Of a DNA stretch of 64,000 bases, positions 17,203 through 25,488 are shown piece after piece. Below the pieces are notes generated by a model that did not search any database, had not been told where the DNA came from, and worked only from the letters and a program-made list of their open reading frames with translations. The position numbers were made by a program, and so were the translations under genes. Origin of the DNA: an uncultured Sphingomonadaceae bacterium (GTDB lineage: Bacteria > Pseudomonadota > Alphaproteobacteria > Sphingomonadales > Sphingomonadaceae); contig CANMVC010000003.1 in NCBI GenBank assembly GCA_947501325.1, positions 101,830 through 165,829 on the forward strand, given 5' to 3'. How positions within the stretch are numbered: position 1 is the stretch's first letter; the number at the start of each line of letters is the position of its first letter.

Positions 17203-17631
17203 AAGCAGTCAGTCATGTTATGGTTTCGACTCAGCTCGAAGCTAAGTTGAACAGCCCATTTCAGCGGTTGGTAAAAACCGTTCACGGCTTTCGCCGCGAA
17301 TCCGTTGCTCCCGCATCAGTTAGCTCAATCGCGGCATTGACATCTTCAAAGCTTATCCCGTCACGGTGGGAAGCCTGGTTTCCGCCAATGTCCGTGCCTG
17401 TGCCAGAACCCACAATATCCACACCGTTAATTTCAGTTCGAAGGGCGCTCGAACGACGAATTCAAACGCTGGTGACATTTGCGAGAAGCGCGGCAAGGTT
17501 TCGATTGGGTCGAGATCAGACTAATTTGAATATATTACCCATCGCGCCAGATATTGGCCAAGATCAAGGCTTTGCGCTAACAATGGGCGATAACAAGAAA
17601 CATTTAGCCACCCATGGAACAGGATGACGCC
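17203..17631. other. 429-base gap without a convincing gene
   Basis: One plus-strand open frame (17220-17627) fills this gap but has low-complexity Ser/Pro/Arg composition and no recognisable family. On the minus strand a 55-codon stretch (about 17290-17460) reads smoothly (EINGVDIVGSGTGTDIGG) but has no start codon and is preceded by a stop. It could be a decayed gene fragment. I cannot support either as a functional gene. Confidence 0.4.
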
Positions 17632-18039
17632 ATGAACGCCAAGTTACCATCACAAACACAATCGGTTTTTGATGACCTCCCTAAAGCCATGGCCGCGCGG
17701 CTGGCGGCGCTCAGGGCCCTCATCCTGGAAACTGCGGACGATAATCCGGCCATTGGTCCACTCGAAGAAACGCTGAAATGGGGTGAGCCGGCTTTTCTGA
17801 CATCTTCCACCAAATCCGGTACAACCGTCCGCATCAACCGGCACAAGAAAATGGACGATCGTTACGCATTTTACGTCCATTGCCAGACCGATCTGGTCGA
17901 GCGGTACAAACAGCTTTATGGCGATATTCTAAAATTCGATGGCGCTCGCGCGGTGGTATTTGATGTGGATCAGGGCATACCGATCGATGCGGTAAAGCAT
18001 TGTCTTGCTATGGCTTTGACTTATCATATGAAGCCCTGA
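17632..18039 (+). CDS. DUF1801 (YdhG-like) protein
   Basis: The 135-residue protein matches the DUF1801 family in the segments ETLKWGEPAFLT, SGTTVRI and YAFYVHCQTDLVERY. Members are small single-domain proteins of unknown function. ATG 17632 is preceded by AGGA eight bases away; an in-frame ATG at 17614 has no such site. The last 32 bases overlap the end of the convergent AI-2E permease gene. Confidence 0.85.
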   Translation: MNAKLPSQTQSVFDDLPKAMAARLAALRALILETADDNPAIGPLEETLKWGEPAFLTSSTKSGTTVRINRHKKMDDRYAFYVHCQTDLVERYKQLYGDILKFDGARAVVFDVDQGIPIDAVKHCLAMALTYHMKP

Positions 18040-19165
18040 CGCGGGCCTGGCGTTCCCGTTCCGCTTTGTTCATTTCTGCAAAAATGCGCCATACAGCGAT
18101 GAACAGGGCGGCGAGCAACGGCCCGATGACGATGCCGTTGAATCCGAAGAGTTGCAGCCCGCCCAATGTCGAGATCAGCACGACATAATCGGGCATGCGC
18201 GTGTCCCGCCCGACCAATATCGGGCGCACCAGGTTATCAACCATGCTGATGATGAATATACCGGCCAGAATGAGCACCACTCCCTGCCAGACCGCACCGG
18301 TAACCAGTAGATAGATCGCCACTGGTACCCAGACGAAGCCCGTGCCGATGGCCGGGATGAGCGAGAATATCGCCATCGACACAGCCCAGAGCAACGCCCC
18401 GCGAATGTCCAGCGCCCAGAAAATCAAACCGCCCAGCGTGCCTTGCATCAATGCGATAACGAAACTGCCCTTGATCGTTGCGATGATCACCACAAAAAAT
18501 CTGTCGATCAATATCCGGCTCTTGCTCTCTGACAGCGGAACGACATGTTCGATCTGCGCGGCCAGCGCGCGGCCATCACGCAGCAGGAAGAAGGTCAGAT
18601 AGAGCATAACGCCCAAAGCCAGCATGAACCGAAAAGCTCCTTGGCCGACGCTGATCGCTTGCGCGATCAAGAATTCCAGGCTGGCGCCAACCGCCTCTTC
18701 AATCTGCGGTCTTACCGTGTCCAGGTCACCATAGCCCATTTCCGTCAATTGACGTTGCATCCATACCGGCAAGCTATTTTGAAGGGCGACGAACGTGCCA
18801 CCAAAATCAAATTCCCCGGCCTGTATGCTCGCATAGGCACTGGTTGCTTCCTGCATCAAAGCCATGCCGAGCAGAATCGCGGGGACAATGACCAGCAATA
18901 TGACAAGAATCAGCGTCAGAAAGGCCGCCAGATTAATTCGGGGAAATAGCCATTTTGATATTTTCCGGTAAACGGGCTGAAACAATACGGCAACAACGAC
19001 CGCCCAGACGATCGCGCCAAAAAACGGCTCGATCAGCATCGCGAAGGCCAGCGAAATAATCACTAGCAAGGCGAGGACGAACAAACGTTCTATTCCGAAT
19101 TGAGGGCGCGCTGATTCATTCATGGGTTTATGCTCGCACTCGTAAAACAGTTTCTCTTCGGACAC
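18008..19165 (-). CDS. AI-2E family (PF01594) membrane permease
   Basis: The 385-residue protein has about eight membrane segments with the family layout: an N-terminal pair (ALLVIISLAFAMLIEPFFG), a central soluble stretch (residues about 110-190), then a helix bundle with IFSLIPAIGTGFVWVP and a C-terminal LFGFNGIVIGPL motif. Members have been linked to autoinducer-2 export, Na+/H+ exchange or simply unknown transport, so the substrate is open. The track start is GTG 19165; ATG 19123 (MNESARPQFG) is equally reasonable and neither has a strong ribosome-binding site. Confidence 0.88.
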   Translation of the reverse strand: MSEEKLFYECEHKPMNESARPQFGIERLFVLALLVIISLAFAMLIEPFFGAIVWAVVVAVLFQPVYRKISKWLFPRINLAAFLTLILVILLVIVPAILLGMALMQEATSAYASIQAGEFDFGGTFVALQNSLPVWMQRQLTEMGYGDLDTVRPQIEEAVGASLEFLIAQAISVGQGAFRFMLALGVMLYLTFFLLRDGRALAAQIEHVVPLSESKSRILIDRFFVVIIATIKGSFVIALMQGTLGGLIFWALDIRGALLWAVSMAIFSLIPAIGTGFVWVPVAIYLLVTGAVWQGVVLILAGIFIISMVDNLVRPILVGRDTRMPDYVVLISTLGGLQLFGFNGIVIGPLLAALFIAVWRIFAEMNKAERERQARVRASYDKSKP

Positions 19166-19261
19166 AATGAACGTCCGTCGCGCTGGCCGATTCTGTAACC
19201 CTATCCAAAACCAGCAAAAACTGCCAAACTATGAAAAATTTGCGGCAAAACGAGAGGCAGC

Positions 19262-20209
19262 ATGAACAAGATATCCTTCCAGAAAGGTTTGTACGAGACC
19301 GGCAATGGCATATTTGCCTATTTGCAGCCCGATGGCGGCTGGGGCTGGTCCAATGCCGGTCTAATAACCGATGGCGGAGAGTCTTTACTGGTCGACACGT
19401 TATTTGATGCCAGCCTGACCCGAGACATGCTGGCCACTATGGCGGATGCAGCGGGTGTCGGTGCCGATGATATTGGCACCATCGTCAACACACATGCCAA
19501 CGGCGACCATTGTCATGGCAATGGTCTGTGCCAACATGCGGAAGTGATTGCCTCGGACGCCAGCGCGCGGGAAATGGACGAATTGCCTGCGCCCGCCCTG
19601 GCTGCAATCATGGCGCAGGCAAAGGATATGGGGCCGACAGGACAATATCTCATCGACATTTTTGGCAGCTTTGATTTTACCGATGTCGCGGAGAAACATC
19701 CGACCAAGACGTTCAGCGGCGAATATAGTGTACAGGTTGGCGACAAACAGGTTGATCTGATTGAGGTGGGTCCTGCACATACCGCTGGCGACGTGCTGGT
19801 CCATGTTCCGGGTGACAAAACGGTTTTTACCGGTGATATCCTGTTTATCGAAGGCACGCCAATCATGTGGGCAGGGCCAGTGTCGAACTGGATCGCCGCT
19901 TGCGATCATATTATCGACCTTCAACCCGACACCATCGTTCCGGGACACGGGTCCATTACCGATATAGCCGGAGTCCGGCGCGTGCAGGACTATTTGCACT
20001 TTATCGATAGTGAGGCGAGGAAACGTTATGATGGCGGCCTGTCGGTGCGGGAAGCCGCGCATGATATCAATCTGGGAGACTTTTCCAGCTGGGGCGATAG
20101 CGAGCGGATAGCGGTCAATGTATCGACGCTGTATCGGGAATATGCAGGCGATACCTCGCCGCCCGATGTCACCCAATTATTTGGATTGATGGCGGAATTG
20201 AAGCAATAG
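19262..20209 (+). CDS. Metallo-beta-lactamase-fold hydrolase
   Basis: The 315-residue protein has the MBL core: T-H78-A-N80-G-D82-H83-C-H-G, a later H (VGPAHTAGD), D (FTGDILF) and H (VPGHGSIT). In the first motif Asn replaces the second His of H-x-H-x-D-H, a variant seen in several MBL subfamilies and usually changing how zinc is held. The substrate is unknown; related proteins hydrolyse lactones or thioesters. It starts 97 bases from the divergent permease gene and has an A-G-A-G-G ribosome-binding site (AACGAGAGGCAGC) before ATG 19262. Confidence 0.88.
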   Translation: MNKISFQKGLYETGNGIFAYLQPDGGWGWSNAGLITDGGESLLVDTLFDASLTRDMLATMADAAGVGADDIGTIVNTHANGDHCHGNGLCQHAEVIASDASAREMDELPAPALAAIMAQAKDMGPTGQYLIDIFGSFDFTDVAEKHPTKTFSGEYSVQVGDKQVDLIEVGPAHTAGDVLVHVPGDKTVFTGDILFIEGTPIMWAGPVSNWIAACDHIIDLQPDTIVPGHGSITDIAGVRRVQDYLHFIDSEARKRYDGGLSVREAAHDINLGDFSSWGDSERIAVNVSTLYREYAGDTSPPDVTQLFGLMAELKQ

Positions 20210-20238
20210 CTTGAGTTTGCCCGTCAATGCGCATTTAG

Positions 20239-20324
20239 TGTACCTGCGCAGGCAGGTACCCATCTCCAGAGCTTGCGCACAAACGCAGCGGTAGGAGATA
20301 GGCTCCTGCCTGCGCAGGAGCACA
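20239..20324. repeat. Intergenic palindromic (REP/BIME-like) element
   Basis: Two inverted copies of a roughly 30-base unit: left TGTACCTGCGCAGGCAGGTACCC region (20239-20267) and right GGAGATAGGCTCCTGCC region (20294-20324), sharing the core CCTGCGCAGGCAGG and the flank ATCTCC. Units of this sort are widely scattered in sphingomonad genomes. It lies directly upstream of the helicase gene and may supply its AGGAG ribosome-binding sequence (20316-20320). Confidence 0.8.
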
Positions 20325-20384
20325 GTTGTCATTAATAGCATTCCGAAAATCCTGACCGACTGGTTCGCTTCACGCGGTTGGTCT

Positions 20385-22760
20385 GTGCGGCGGCATCAGT
20401 TGGAAATGCTGGAAGCGGCGCGGGCAGGGCGCCATGCTTTACTCACTGCTCCGACCGGCGCAGGCAAGACGCTGGCCGGGTTTCTGCCAACACTGGTCGA
20501 CCTGATCGAGCAGCCTGATTTTGACGGACTGCACACACTTTACATTTCTCCGCTCAAGGCGCTGGCCGTCGATGTCCAACGCAACCTGCTGACGCCGATT
20601 GATGAAATGGGCCTGCCGATCAAGGTCGAAACCCGCAGTGGTGATACGCCTGCCAATCGCAAGGCGCGCCAGCGTGTCAAACCACCGCAAATCCTGCTGA
20701 CCACTCCGGAGTCACTGAACCTGCTGCTCAGTCAGGAAGACTGTTTCACACTGTTTGCGAAACTGAAGCATGTGATCATCGATGAAGTGCATGCCTTTGC
20801 ATCGGGCAAGCGCGGCGATCTGCTGTCTCTCTCGCTTGCAAGGCTGCAGCGGATCGCGCCTCACATGAAACGGTCGGCTTTATCAGCCACGGTCGCGGAG
20901 CCCGATGATTTTCGCGCTTGGCTCGCGCCTTATGGCGATATTGACGTCGTCACCCATGTGCTGGGGGACGAAGGTGCGCCAGCGGATATCGCGATCATGA
21001 TTCCGGAAACACCGGAAGGGGAAAAGATCCGCGTGCCATGGGCAGGCCATGCCGGAGTCTATGCGATCCCGCAGGTGATGGAACAGATTAAAGCTAACAG
21101 GATGACGCTGGTTTTCACCAACACGCGCTTCCTCGCCGAGTTTATCTTCCAGAAGCTCTGGGACATCAACGAAGATACCCTGCCCATCGGCGTGCATCAT
21201 GGCAGCCTGTCGAAAGAGGCCCGCCGCAAAGTCGAAAACGCCATGGCGTCAGGCAAGATGCGCGCGCTCGTCTGCACCGCGTCGCTCGATTTGGGCGTTG
21301 ACTGGGGCGATATTGATTGCGTGATCCAGATGGGCGCGCCCAAGGGCAGCTCGCGGCTGCTCCAGCGTATTGGCCGCGCCAATCACCGGCTGGATGTTTC
21401 CTCCAAAGCCTTGCTGGTGCCGGGCAACCGGTTTGAATATCTCGAAGCGCAAGCCGCACTGGATGCGGTGAACGAAGGCAAGCGCGATGGCGAACCGTTT
21501 CGCCCCGGCGGGCTTGATGTGCTCGCCCAGCATGTCATGACCTGTGCTTGCGCCGCGCCGTTTCAGGAAGATGATTTGCTCGATGAGTTGCAATCCTCTT
21601 TGCCTTATAGCGCGCTCGACAAAGATACGTTCGACCGTGTCCTCGGCTTCACGCGGGACGGCGGCTATTCGCTAAAAGCCTATGACAAGTTCAAGAGGTT
21701 GCGGCGCGATGCCAATGGGGTTTGGCATCTCGTCCATCCCCGCTTTGCGACGCAGCACCGGCTGAACGCAGGGATTATTGTCGATGCCGCGATGATGACG
21801 GTGCGGTTCAAAAATGGTCGCAATCTGGGCAAGGTCGAGGAAAGTTTCGCCGCCATGCTTAGTCCCGGGGACACATTCTTCTTTGCTGGCATGAGCCTGG
21901 AACTGGTCAAGATGGACACGTCCGATATCGTTGTCCGCGCGACCAAGAAGGCAGCGATGATCCCAAGCTATATGGGCGCGCGGCTGCCGCTGACCACCCA
22001 TTTGTCCGACCGGGTGCGCGGATTTCTGACGGATCGGGCTGGATGGGCGCGCTTCCCCGATGATGTCCGAGAATGGCTGGAAATGCAGGATCATCGCTCG
22101 CGCTTACCCGAACCGGGTGAACTGCTCGTCGAGACCTTCCCGCACAAGGGGCTGCACTATATGACAGCCTATAGTTTTGAAGGCTGGAACGCGCATCAAT
22201 CACTCGGCATGTTGCTAACGCGACGGATGGAAACCCGCGGGCTGAAACCGATTGGTTTTGTTGCCAATGATTATGCCCTGGCCTGCTGGAGCGTCGAATC
22301 GATCACCGATCCAGCGCCTTTGTTCAGCGCCGACATATTGGAAGACGAATTTTTCGACTGGATCGAGGGATCCTATCTGCTCAAACGCGCGTTTCGGGAA
22401 GTGGCCGTCATCAGCGGCCTTGTCGACCGGCAGCATCCCGGCAAGCGCAAGACCGGCAAGCAGGTGACGTTCTCGACCGACCTGATTTTCGACGTGCTGC
22501 GCAAATATGAACCGGATCATTTGCTTATGCAGGCTGCTTGGGACGATGCGCGGGCGCGGATGACTGATGTCGCGCGGCTCGGCGATCTTCTCGACCGCGC
22601 GGCTGGATCAATGGTGCATGTCGACCTCGACCGGGTCAGTCCGCTAGCGGTTCCGGTACTGGTCATGATTGGCCGAGAACATGTCGCACAAGGGGCCACA
22701 GACGATGCCTTGCTGATCGAAGCGGAAAGCCTGATCGAAGAAGCCATGCGCGGCGACTAG
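20385..22760 (+). CDS. Ligase-associated DNA damage response DEXH-box helicase (Lhr family)
   Basis: The product from GTG 20385 has 791 residues: Walker A T-A-P-T-G-A-G-K-T (residues 21-29), D-E-V-H box (VIIDEVHAF), S-A-T motif (LSALSATV), FTNTR, QRIGRANH (motif VI), then the Lhr-type C-terminal domain. Lhr-like helicases translocate 3'-5' on single-stranded DNA. This branch is usually encoded with an ATP-dependent DNA ligase, an exonuclease and the nuclease PdeM. Homology seems to continue upstream of 20385 in frame (KILTDWFASRGWS from about 20346), but no ATG/GTG/TTG is available there, so the true start could be a rare codon such as ATT 20331 or 20340. Confidence 0.9.
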   Translation: MRRHQLEMLEAARAGRHALLTAPTGAGKTLAGFLPTLVDLIEQPDFDGLHTLYISPLKALAVDVQRNLLTPIDEMGLPIKVETRSGDTPANRKARQRVKPPQILLTTPESLNLLLSQEDCFTLFAKLKHVIIDEVHAFASGKRGDLLSLSLARLQRIAPHMKRSALSATVAEPDDFRAWLAPYGDIDVVTHVLGDEGAPADIAIMIPETPEGEKIRVPWAGHAGVYAIPQVMEQIKANRMTLVFTNTRFLAEFIFQKLWDINEDTLPIGVHHGSLSKEARRKVENAMASGKMRALVCTASLDLGVDWGDIDCVIQMGAPKGSSRLLQRIGRANHRLDVSSKALLVPGNRFEYLEAQAALDAVNEGKRDGEPFRPGGLDVLAQHVMTCACAAPFQEDDLLDELQSSLPYSALDKDTFDRVLGFTRDGGYSLKAYDKFKRLRRDANGVWHLVHPRFATQHRLNAGIIVDAAMMTVRFKNGRNLGKVEESFAAMLSPGDTFFFAGMSLELVKMDTSDIVVRATKKAAMIPSYMGARLPLTTHLSDRVRGFLTDRAGWARFPDDVREWLEMQDHRSRLPEPGELLVETFPHKGLHYMTAYSFEGWNAHQSLGMLLTRRMETRGLKPIGFVANDYALACWSVESITDPAPLFSADILEDEFFDWIEGSYLLKRAFREVAVISGLVDRQHPGKRKTGKQVTFSTDLIFDVLRKYEPDHLLMQAAWDDARARMTDVARLGDLLDRAAGSMVHVDLDRVSPLAVPVLVMIGREHVAQGATDDALLIEAESLIEEAMRGD

Positions 22761-22820
22761 CAAGGGCTATGCACCTTAAGCCATTTGTCGCCGGTAGAAA
22801 ATTGGAGTATCTATAGACCG

Positions 22821-23804
22821 ATGAGTATGTTTTTCTCCACAAATGTGGCCTTGCCGCTGCTATTTTCCCTGCAGATCGCAGAACCGGCTGCATCGTTGCC
22901 GGAAGCGGTGGCCGCTATTCCCGAAATTGTCGAACCGGAAGCTATATTGGCCGACCGGCTACCCGATCAATTCATTCAGCCCGATGCGGAACAAATTACC
23001 ATTGCCGAAGACCGAATGGCCCGCATGACCGTGCCGGTCAGCATCGAAGGCGACGGCCCTTTTGATTTTATCATCGATACGGCGGCGCAACGCACCATAT
23101 TATCCACTGAAGTGGCTGGCAGCCTGACCCTGGAACTGGAAGACGAAGTCAATATTATTGCATTGGCGGGAAGCACAATAGTGCAAACCGTTTATGTTCC
23201 TGAACTGACATTGGGCAGCCGCAGCTATGGCGGCATCGTCGCGCCAACTTTCCGGTCCACCAATATCGGCGCCGATGGCGTATTGGGTCTCGACAGCCTG
23301 CAAGGGCAACGCATTTTGTTTGATTTTATCGACAGCACAATCTCTGTTGAAGACACGGCCAAAAAGCGCAAAGCCCGCTCCCGCCGCGAAATTGTCGTGA
23401 CCGCCCGGCGGCGGTCGGGGCAGCTCATTTTTACCAATGCCGAAATTTCGGGAATCAAGGTCAGTGTCATCATCGATACTGGCGGTGAGCTGTCGATTGG
23501 CAACAAGGCCCTGCAACGCCGTCTGCGGATGAAACGCTCTGCGTTGCAGCAGATTAATCTGGTCGACGTGACCGGCCGCTCCATAGCCGCCGACTATGGT
23601 GTTGCCAGCGAGCTGCATATCGGCCGCGCGCGCTTTGGGGTCATCCCTATTGCCTTTGCCGACATAGCACCTTTTGCAGCTCTGGAGCTGGAGAAAAAAC
23701 CCGCCATGTTTCTGGGCATGGATGCGCTCCGCAAATTTGACCGAATGGCGATCGATTTTGCCAACCGCAAAATCTATTTCCTGCTTCCCAAAGACGCGTC
23801 ATAA
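22821..23804 (+). CDS. Periplasmic double retropepsin-like aspartyl protease, copy 1
   Basis: From ATG 22821 the 327-residue product has a hydrophobic N-terminus (FFSTNVALPLLFSLQIA) and two retropepsin-like domains. Domain 1 has D86-T-A-A at the catalytic loop instead of D-T-G; domain 2 has D219-T-G-G. Each is followed by an I-L-G-x-D / L-G-M-D stretch typical of the fold. The linker contains R-E-I-V-V-T-A-R-R, which resembles the TonB box of sphingomonad TonB-dependent receptors. Retropepsins work as dimers, so a tandem fusion could form one active site within one chain. The next gene is a close paralogue; the two are a tandem duplication. Substrate unknown. Confidence 0.85.
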   Translation: MSMFFSTNVALPLLFSLQIAEPAASLPEAVAAIPEIVEPEAILADRLPDQFIQPDAEQITIAEDRMARMTVPVSIEGDGPFDFIIDTAAQRTILSTEVAGSLTLELEDEVNIIALAGSTIVQTVYVPELTLGSRSYGGIVAPTFRSTNIGADGVLGLDSLQGQRILFDFIDSTISVEDTAKKRKARSRREIVVTARRRSGQLIFTNAEISGIKVSVIIDTGGELSIGNKALQRRLRMKRSALQQINLVDVTGRSIAADYGVASELHIGRARFGVIPIAFADIAPFAALELEKKPAMFLGMDALRKFDRMAIDFANRKIYFLLPKDAS

Positions 23805-23811
23805 GCTGATT

Positions 23812-23839
23812 TTGGTTACAGACCCGTTGGTGGTATAGT
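23812..23839 (+). promoter_or_regulatory. Possible sigma-70-type promoter for the second protease gene
   Basis: TTGGTT (23812-23817) and TATAGT (23834-23839) are separated by 16 bases, upstream of ATG 23870, which has the ribosome-binding sequence CCGGAG. The -35 element is weak (3 of 6). Confidence 0.3.
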
Positions 23840-23869
23840 AAAACGATATAAATATATCCGGAGAGTAAG

Positions 23870-24844
23870 ATGCCCCTCTTTTCCACAAGCTTGATCCCCG
23901 CAATTGCAGCCTCTGCTCTGGCATTGGCCTATCCGGTCCCGATGGGCCAATCGATCGAGCCCGGCAGTTTAACCAAACCGGACAGTGAAATTGTCGCGAT
24001 AGATGAGGACCGGGCCCGGCGGATGACCGTACCCGTCAGCATTGAAGGCCGCGGGCCGTTTTCCTTTGTCATCGATACCGGCGCAGAACGCACGGTCCTG
24101 TCGCGAAAAATAGCAACCCGTCTGGCTTTGGATGCGGAAGAACCAGCGCAACTTATGAGTATTGCCGGCAGCAGCATGGTCGATATGGTCTACGTCCCCG
24201 AATTGACTTTGGGCTCGAAAAGCTATGACAGCCTGATCGCTCCCGTTCTGCTCGCCCGCCACATCGGTGCAGACGGAATATTGGGCCTCGATGGTCTACA
24301 AGATCAGCGCATATTGTTCGACTTTATCGCCAATCAGATCTCGATCGAAGATACCGCTGAACCGACGGCAATGGCGGCCAACCGGGAAATTGTGGTAACG
24401 GCCAGGCGCAAATCTGGCCAACTCATCTTCACCGAAGCGACCATTTCGGGACTCAAGGTCAACGTCATCGTCGATACGGGGGCTCAGGTTTCCATCGCCA
24501 ATCCCGTATTGCAAAAACGGTTACGGCAGCGTGCCAAAGAGCTGGGCGAAGAAAATAGCCTGATCGCTGTTACCGGGGACACGCTTGGTGTGGAATTTGG
24601 CTGGGCCCGCGATTTTCGGATCGGTCGCGCCCAGTTTGCGCGACTGCCGTTGGCATTTGCCGATGCGCCGCCATTTGAACGGTTGGGCATGGCCAGGAAG
24701 CCGGCGCTTTTATTGGGTATGGATGTCCTGCGTAAATTTGATCAGGTCGCCATCGATTTCAAAAAACGGAAGATTCATTTTCTGCTGCCGAAAAATACAA
24801 GAAATCGTTACGAGCAACCAAAGAATACGCGCATCAGGTCATAA
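23870..24844 (+). CDS. Periplasmic double retropepsin-like aspartyl protease, copy 2
   Basis: The 324-residue protein has an N-terminal signal-like stretch (SLIPAIAASALALAYPVPMG) and two retropepsin domains, both with complete catalytic loops: D69-T-G-A (VIDTGAERTVLS) and D202-T-G-A (VDTGAQVSIAN). It aligns with copy 1 along its whole length, including RMTVPVSIEG, VYVPELTLGS, IGADGILGLD and the linker REIVVTARRKSGQLIF. Copy 2 is therefore the more likely active enzyme. It is separated from copy 1 by 65 bases with its own ribosome-binding site and ends two bases from the convergent GST gene. Substrate unknown. Confidence 0.87.
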   Translation: MPLFSTSLIPAIAASALALAYPVPMGQSIEPGSLTKPDSEIVAIDEDRARRMTVPVSIEGRGPFSFVIDTGAERTVLSRKIATRLALDAEEPAQLMSIAGSSMVDMVYVPELTLGSKSYDSLIAPVLLARHIGADGILGLDGLQDQRILFDFIANQISIEDTAEPTAMAANREIVVTARRKSGQLIFTEATISGLKVNVIVDTGAQVSIANPVLQKRLRQRAKELGEENSLIAVTGDTLGVEFGWARDFRIGRAQFARLPLAFADAPPFERLGMARKPALLLGMDVLRKFDQVAIDFKKRKIHFLLPKNTRNRYEQPKNTRIRS

Positions 24845-24846
24845 TT

Positions 24847-25488
24847 TCAGGAGCCGGCAAATAGCGGTTCCGGATCACCCGTCTTCCACTGCGGATATTT
24901 TTTCATAGCAGTAGAGAAAAGATCTGAATCCAAATGGGTCATCAGCCAATTCTGAACCGCCGGGAGCGATTGCGCGTCAAACCAGTTGCGGTCGTTATTG
25001 GCGAATTGGCGAACAAATGGAAAAATCGCATAGTCCGCCAGACGGGCCTTATTTCCGAGCAATTGACCGTTTGCAGACAAGCGCTCTTCCAGTTTTCTTA
25101 GAAACGCCAGTCCCGCGCTGCGGTGAACGATCGGGTCAACATCGTCATAGCGGGTAGGATATTTGTAACGGTCAAGATTGGACTTAAAATCGCCGTCCGC
25201 CTCCGCGATCAAATCATCGCCCGCCGCTTTATTTTCCAGCCAGCCCTTCGGATCATTGCGCTCCAGCGCCCAGTGCATGATCGCCAGGCTTTCATCGATC
25301 ACCACGCCATCATCCTGCACCAAGACCGGAACGGTCGCCTTGGGTGAAGCCGCAATCATTTCCTCCGGCTTGTCCCGTAACACCACTTCCCGCAAACGCA
25401 CCGGCGTCTTGCTGATCAGCAACGCCATGCGGGCGCGCATGGCATAGGGACAGCGCCGAAAACTATAAAGGATCGGCGCGCTGTTCAT
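24847..25488 (-). CDS. Glutathione S-transferase
   Basis: The 213-residue protein has an N-terminal thioredoxin-fold domain with R-R-C13-P-Y-A (a CPYA active-site motif as in omega/beta-like GSTs), the cis-Pro segment TVPVLVQDD and the glutathione-binding D-E-S-L-A-I, then an all-helical C-terminal domain (LADYAIFPFVRQF). The Cys-type active site suggests thiol-transfer or dehalogenation-like chemistry rather than Tyr/Ser-type conjugation. Its ATG overlaps the stop of trhO by four bases, so it follows trhO in one operon. Confidence 0.9.
   Translation of the reverse strand: MNSAPILYSFRRCPYAMRARMALLISKTPVRLREVVLRDKPEEMIAASPKATVPVLVQDDGVVIDESLAIMHWALERNDPKGWLENKAAGDDLIAEADGDFKSNLDRYKYPTRYDDVDPIVHRSAGLAFLRKLEERLSANGQLLGNKARLADYAIFPFVRQFANNDRNWFDAQSLPAVQNWLMTHLDSDLFSTAMKKYPQWKTGDPEPLFAGS

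Noticed and set aside
17220-17627. 135-codon plus-strand frame after the phosphohexomutase gene
   Set aside because: Low-complexity Ser/Arg/Pro-rich composition, no family resemblance, no clear ribosome-binding site; kept as gap description only.
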